Positions 59,467-64,000 of a DNA stretch of 64,000 nt are shown piece by piece. The stretch is from Saksenaea vasiformis B4078 (lineage: Eukaryota; Mucoromycota; Mucoromycetes; Mucorales; Saksenaeaceae). The position numbers and the translations under genes were made by a program. Below the pieces are notes generated by a model. It saw nothing but the letters and a program-made list of their open reading frames with translations, was not told where the DNA came from and made no database searches. The stretch covers positions 52,841-116,840 of the forward strand of contig JNDT01002076.1 in the NCBI GenBank assembly GCA_000697055.1. Reading direction: 5' to 3'. Position 1 is the first letter of the stretch. Every line of letters begins with the position of its first letter.

Positions 59467-60500
59467 TCAAATCAATGACCTCCTCTCAAGGCAAGCTTGA
59501 AAGTGACTCTTTGCATTCTGAGTCCATCCACTACAATCCTTCGCAGTGATATGAGTAGAGCTTTCTTCCAGGCGAGCTGAGAGATGCTCTGGGTACTTAA
59601 GAGCACTACGCTTCACAAAGTTTTGTACTGGAAAAGCACTCCTCAATTGGATTCAAAAACGGCGAATACGGAGGCAGATAGAGCGCTGTATGAATGGACT
59701 GATCAAGTACGTCCTTGACACTCTCCACCTTGTGAATAGATGCATTATCCATGACCAGGAATTGGGGAGGAGCAGCTTGCTGATTAAGTATATTCAAAAC
59801 ATTCTGCACAAAGTCAACAAAGTCATCGGCAGTCGTTCCTCCATGATGCGCACGAAACCAAACTGGACCGTTGTGGCTAATGGCACCAAGTATCGTTATG
59901 TTTCTGTCACGCTGGCTAGGGAGTATCACGTAGGCTGGTTTTCCCTTTGTAGGATCTTGCCTGACCTCTCGTCGTCCAAAGGTCAAATCCAGCTTCACCC
60001 AAGAATACGCAATTGGTTGAATAGGACACTCCAAGAGACGACAAGTCGGATACGAATCGATACCGCTTTTCAATGTCCTCTTCCGATACATGTGCTGCTG
60101 GGTGTCGCTGCGATCGCTTCAATGCGTAATGCAGCTTTTCTCCAATGTGTTTTGCAATGGCACTGATAGAGATATTTTTCATCTCAGGATCCATACTTTC
60201 AAGTCTTTCCTTTAGCGTATTCAAGGTGATGCCGTTGTCCTCGTCAATGCAATCCGGGATGTATAAGGAATGCTCTTCGAGCAATCTGCAGTCCCTTCTT
60301 CCTCCGCGTAGAAGGTTCTCCAGGCGACCATGGGCACGAAAGCGGTTGAGGATGTCTCGGGCAGTCTGGGTCGCGATCTGCAAGCGTCTGGCGGCTTCTG
60401 GGACTGAAACGTCTTGATCGAGCACCAACTCAACGAGCTTCTCCCTGTCACTGAGAGGAATTCTAGCATATGACTTCTTCTCTTGTTGTTGACGAGGCAT
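59467..60500 (-). pseudogene. Tc1/mariner-like (DDE_3) transposase, inactivated
   Basis: Starts MPRQQQEKKSYARIPLSD at 60500, with a paired-type helix-turn-helix (EKLVELVLDQDVSVPEAARR ... QTARDILNRFRAHGRL) and a second DNA-binding part. The DDE domain reads TNCVFLGEAGFDLWTTRG, where the first catalytic Asp is Gly; then RNITILGAISHNGP; FLVMDNASIHK with the second Asp; and YLPPYSPFLNPIEECF with the third acidic residue. A one-base frame change is needed near 59945 (between the ARSYKGK and AYVILPSQRD blocks) and another near 59615, after which the C-terminus NFVKRSALKYPEHLSARLEE continues to the TGA at 59467. Three independent lesions make it inactive. Confidence 0.85.
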
Positions 60501-61086
60501 GTTGTAAGATACGTGGTAAAAAAAAAAAAAAAAGGATATCAATAGATAATAAACAAAAAGATGCAAGGAATCGACGACTTTATATTCTGCACCATCTAGA
60601 GCTAATTAAGCAGACATCAACTATCGAGGCGCGAATGTATTTTGTGGTACAAATGAATTTTGTCTGTGATACACACAGATTTGCTTTATCATATACACGA
60701 ATTTGCTCTGTGATATACTTTGCTACCTGCACGAAGAGGTTTTCAGACATCAGAAATCGACCTCGAGATCCTGTATTGCAAGCCACAGCGACAGAGATTC
60801 CTTTTTCCTGCTCGCGGAACTGTCGTGTCTGAGATATAATCTATCGCTGTGTCAATATAGTAGACTCGATCTCCGATCATATAAATACAGTCCTAGCTAG
60901 TAATTAGTTCCTGGCGTAACCTAAACATGTATGATATGATAACGTCAGTCGAATGGGTCTGAGCACTATTTCCGAGCTGTTAGTGTAGAAAGTTTATGTG
61001 CTACCCTTTCATATTTTTTCAGCAGACTATAAATTGATATTTTTAGTGATCTGCTTGCACTTATCTTTCTCAGCACTACTACTCAT
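60501..61086. other. intergenic, no gene seen
   Basis: An A-tract of 15 (60519-60533) lies just upstream of the transposase start. The repeats ATTTGCTTTATCATATACAC and ATTTGCTCTGTGATATAC (about 60680 and 60702) form a short imperfect tandem. No gene recognised. Confidence 0.35.
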
Positions 61087-61720
61087 GAAAAGCCAAGCAA
61101 TAAGCATCCCAGCGTTGCGATTCCTGACCGTACTGAGGTGCAAATCCTGGAAAAGGTTTTAAGCAAATTAGAGGATATGGATAATGTCTACCAAAACAGG
61201 TTTACTTTAACGGATGAAATGCTGAATAGACAGAAGGAAGCAAATGAGAGACTGGCTGAAGAAATCAAAAACCTGCATGAAGCCATTAGTAACAAACCTT
61301 CTGACCATAATCTCCAAGAAGCTATGCTTACGTATACCTGAGCCTATGCTAAGCTGGGAAAGGACTATCAAGCATCCCACTTACCAATATATAGATAGGA
61401 ATGGAAACACGAGGTACAGGAAATGTCAATTTTCCTTTGACCTTTTCTGCTCTGTAACGAAAAATGCGCCAATGGAAAAGGCAACTGGTAATGCACTTCC
61501 AGACGACGAATTCATCATGGCAACTGTAGACAGCGTGATACAGCTATCAAAAGCCGTAGTCGACCAGATCATAGATGAGTTTAATCTCTCAAATGAAACA
61601 CCTTGGAGAAGACTCCCCAACCATGTCAAGCGGTGGGGATATCAGTTACTAGAGGGAAACGCTCCAAATAGCTTCCCGCTGGGAAATGCCGTAACAACTG
61701 GGGCGCTAGGCTATTACTGA
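61087..61720 (+). other. unrecognised coding region in two frames
   Basis: The first frame (to a stop at 61341) is a heptad-rich coiled coil: VQILEKVLSKLEDMDNVYQN, then RQKEANERLAEEIKNLHEAI. The second, overlapping frame (to 61720) reads EPMLSWERTIKHPTYQYIDR, NGNTRYRKCQFSFDLFCSV and TPWRRLPNHVKRWGYQLLEG. No intron of normal length joins them, so either a one-base frame change has split one protein or an exon structure is hidden. No family recognised. Its position among transposon relics suggests a transposon accessory protein or a lineage-specific gene. Confidence 0.4.
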
Positions 61721-62071
61721 GCAAGTACTTCCAACGGTCAAACTCAAAAGCCAGGAGCACCATTCATAAGGAAAGCGGTACTTGTTAGATATCGCTGTGT
61801 AATAGACTTCCTCCATTAGGTATTATAATGAATAGAACATTCAATAACTGAAAGTGATCACGAATTTGAAGTATATAACAGCACGGAGCAAGAAGAAACT
61901 GACAAAGAGGAAATATCTACCAGACATAGAAAAAAGCCTCTATCACCTCCATAGTTCATTATATATAAAAAATAATACAAAAAATGTCTGCATTCTCAAA
62001 CATGAAACATACAGCACAAACAAAATATCAGATGGCAAGCTACAAATATTTACATGTAACGAAGCACAGAG
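61721..62071. other. intergenic, no gene seen
   Basis: AT-rich; no motif or gene recognised. Confidence 0.4.
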
Positions 62072-62259
62072 TCTCCACGGTTCTGCTATGCATCTCCACT
62101 TTTCTCTTTTAGAGAATCTCCACAATTCTGCTGTGCATCTCCACTTTTCTCCAATAACAAATCTCCAGATTATCTCCACGCGCGTTTAAAAATTGGACAC
62201 AATTTGGAGATTCGATATTAGAGAAAACTGGAGATCTCCAGGAGATGTTATGGAGAATA
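62072..62259. repeat. TCTCC/GGAGA inverted repeat cluster with 14 bp palindrome
   Basis: Two 35 bp direct repeats, TCTCCACGGTTCTGCTATGC... (62072-62106) and TCTCCACAATTCTGCTGTGC... (62117-62151), are followed by further CTCCA copies. On the other side of about 62190 the orientation flips to GGAGA copies, including the perfect palindrome CTGGAGATCTCCAG (62228-62241). The overall arrangement is a foldback of short motifs, as in some MITEs or Helitron-like ends. No flanking duplication was identified. Confidence 0.55.
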
Positions 62260-63789
62260 CTTGTCGTAGTGCAACGATCGTAACGATTTCCGTGTCTTCC
62301 AGGTAACACTCATCGATGTCAATGGGCGACACATCAATGCAAAACAAGGAGACATAAAAAGGCGATCGACTTCAGATAGTTCGGTATCTAAAATGCTGAA
62401 TGACTTTATCTGTCTTCATGGCAGTACAGTCATAGTTGACATGTCAATTACTACAGAATAAAGTTACCTATATGACACTTGAGCCTCGTTTACGCTCTTC
62501 TATGCACTGCCATGGAACATATACGGGGTGCAATGCAATTCAGATTCACACAAGATAACAGCTTTGGAGGATGTCCAGAAATTTTGTAGATATGAAATCG
62601 TTTCCCGAATCAAAAGATGATGAATAAATATGCAACCTCTGAGCGGCCATCAATGTTCTAAGAAATGTGATTGATTGAAATGATCGCTGTTGTACGATAG
62701 TACAGACGTTTCTAAAGAGAACACACTTGTTTTATTTGAAAAGGTCTTTTGAAAGAGATGACGTTGTAAGATCCTACAATTTGCTCTTATTAACATTATC
62801 TTGAAACTGCCGGTGTTAACAAATGGGGATGAAGAAAACAGACGGAAAAGCCAAGACACACTTAAAAATGATTTTTGCCGCTTCAGATCAGTCCCCCAAA
62901 ATCACATGGTTTACACCCCCCACATTAGTGCTGCTCTTGTTTTTCTCAAGTACTCCAAAAAGGTCTTTCCCAAAGGTTTTCTTTTATTTTTCAAGCCGCC
63001 TTTTTATTGCTCTGCCTCCGTTGGTTATTATCAAGAAACTACCGTTAACTGGAATCCATTGATTCTTTTTCTTTTTCTCTTCATTGTACTCTTTTTCCTG
63101 ACAAGTGACGACAATTCCGCTGTCTCACTTTTTTTACTTTATCTTTTTTTTTATTTCTTCTGATCCAACTCGCTGATCACTCGAAGAATACCGTTATTAT
63201 CTTCTATTGATTCCTACATTGACAGATCCAACACGAGATCATAGGTAATCATAACAACGATTTAACTAACGATCAGATTCTTTTATCAAACAAGAACTCT
63301 TCCAATCTTGTCTTATCGACAATCTCTTTCTTATTTATCTTCATTGATAAATACTTCAAGTCTTGGTGTCCGACTCAAATCTACACCTGGTGCTCATTAA
63401 CAACGGACTAAATTCAACAGAACCCAAACTTCTGTCTGAACTGAACTTTTATTCTCTTTTTCTTATTTTCTTATCACCGCATCTGTCATATCGCTGAGAC
63501 TACCTGAGAACTTTAACTACCCGAAATTTCTAGCGTAACAACGTGTGATGCGCGAATGCACAGCATTCACTCAACTTTCGGACATTCTGAGAGACATGAC
63601 CATCCTCCTTTTGGATAATCTACCTTCATCCACTGGGCTTGATCATCCAAACAACAGGTGATGCATTGTTCCTCTATTAAGTAGTGTACCATGGTGCCTC
63701 ACTGGAACAACCCAGCGTTTACCACGCATATTAGAATTTCTCCATCGCCTCTATTGCATATGTAAACAATGCTCTCTTAACTTGGTGCC
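62260..63789. other. intergenic, no gene seen
   Basis: 1.5 kb. The stretch 62900-63170 is T-rich with hydrophobic frames typical of poly-pyrimidine DNA. Repeated CT-rich patches (63290-63340, 63450-63475) could be the leader of a gene beyond the window, but no start codon with a coding frame is seen. Confidence 0.4.
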
Positions 63790-64000
63790 AACGATCTATG
63801 GCAATTTACGAATGACTGGCATCTCCAAATTCAAACGATCTATGGCCAAACGATCTATGGCAATTTACGAATGACTGACATCTCCGAATTCAAACGATCT
63901 ATGGCCAAACGATCTATGGCAATTTACGAATGACTGGCATCTCCAAATTCAAACGATCTATGGCCAAACGCTCTATGGCAATTTACGAATGACTGGGATC
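63790..64000. repeat. 59 bp tandem repeat array, running off the window
   Basis: Units start at 63790, 63849, 63908 and 63967 (exact 59 bp period; the last is cut by the window end). Each begins AACGATCTATGGCAATTTAC and contains a second copy of AACGATCTATGGC near its end, so the unit itself has an internal 13 bp repeat. Units differ by only a few bases (GACTGGCATC/GACTGACATC, CCAAATT/CCGAATT, GATC/GCTC). It does not encode an obvious protein repeat. A minisatellite or subtelomere/centromere-like array is possible. Confidence 0.9.

Noticed and set aside
62801..63163. 120-codon hydrophobic frame near the right edge
   Set aside because: It arises from T-rich low-complexity DNA; no start context, motif or exon structure.

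Overview
This window is nuclear DNA of a filamentous, early-diverging fungus, most likely Mucoromycota (Mucorales-like). The evidence is: compact protein genes cut by many 45-70 nt GT-AG introns with CTAAC/CTAAT-type branch sites; clear fungal orthologues (MED12/SRB8, PX-PH phospholipase D, UBC8, RPS0, TRM112, CDC9 ligase, PPN1); an HSPA12-type Hsp70-like gene; and relics of FAR1/MULE-like, pogo and Tc1-like transposons and a LINE tail of the kinds I associate with that group. The species call is inference. I found no tRNA, rRNA or CRISPR.

Layout: 1-3.6 kb is a transposon graveyard plus an unrecognised ORF. 4.0-7.9 kb holds three plus-strand genes: an FYR-domain protein, a small bZIP factor and a cytosolic HSP70. 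7.9-12.1 kb is gene-poor and carries a 77-79 bp tandem duplication and a well-bounded 536 bp MITE. 12.2-25.5 kb holds ABTB1-like ankyrin/BTB, MED12 and phospholipase D. RPS0 (minus) faces PLD tail to tail, followed by CK2 beta (minus). 29.3-30.3 kb is a truncated FAR1-like transposase exon set ending in a 166 bp inverted-repeat element. 30.9-34.5 kb holds two unrecognised minus-strand disordered proteins flanking TRM112. 35.1-36.2 kb is a decayed pogo transposase next to the replicative DNA ligase gene (36.5-39.8 kb), and both proteins carry PCNA-binding motifs. UBC8, a doubtful gene, an HSPA12-like gene and the endopolyphosphatase PPN1 follow to 47 kb.

47-49 kb and 57.5-59.2 kb hold two copies of one dispersed repeat; the second is split by a 5'-truncated LINE with a 12 bp target duplication. 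Between them lie a ubiquitin-like-domain ORF, gene remnants, an RFX transcription factor, a universal stress protein and a multipass membrane protein. 59.4-64 kb contains a dead Tc1-like transposase, an unrecognised coiled-coil ORF pair, a short inverted TCTCC/GGAGA repeat element and, at the right edge, a 59 bp tandem array that runs out of the window.

The cellular genes are ordinary housekeeping and regulatory functions (transcription, chaperoning, translation, replication, lipid signalling, phosphate metabolism) with no operon logic. The accessory content is almost entirely transposon-derived.
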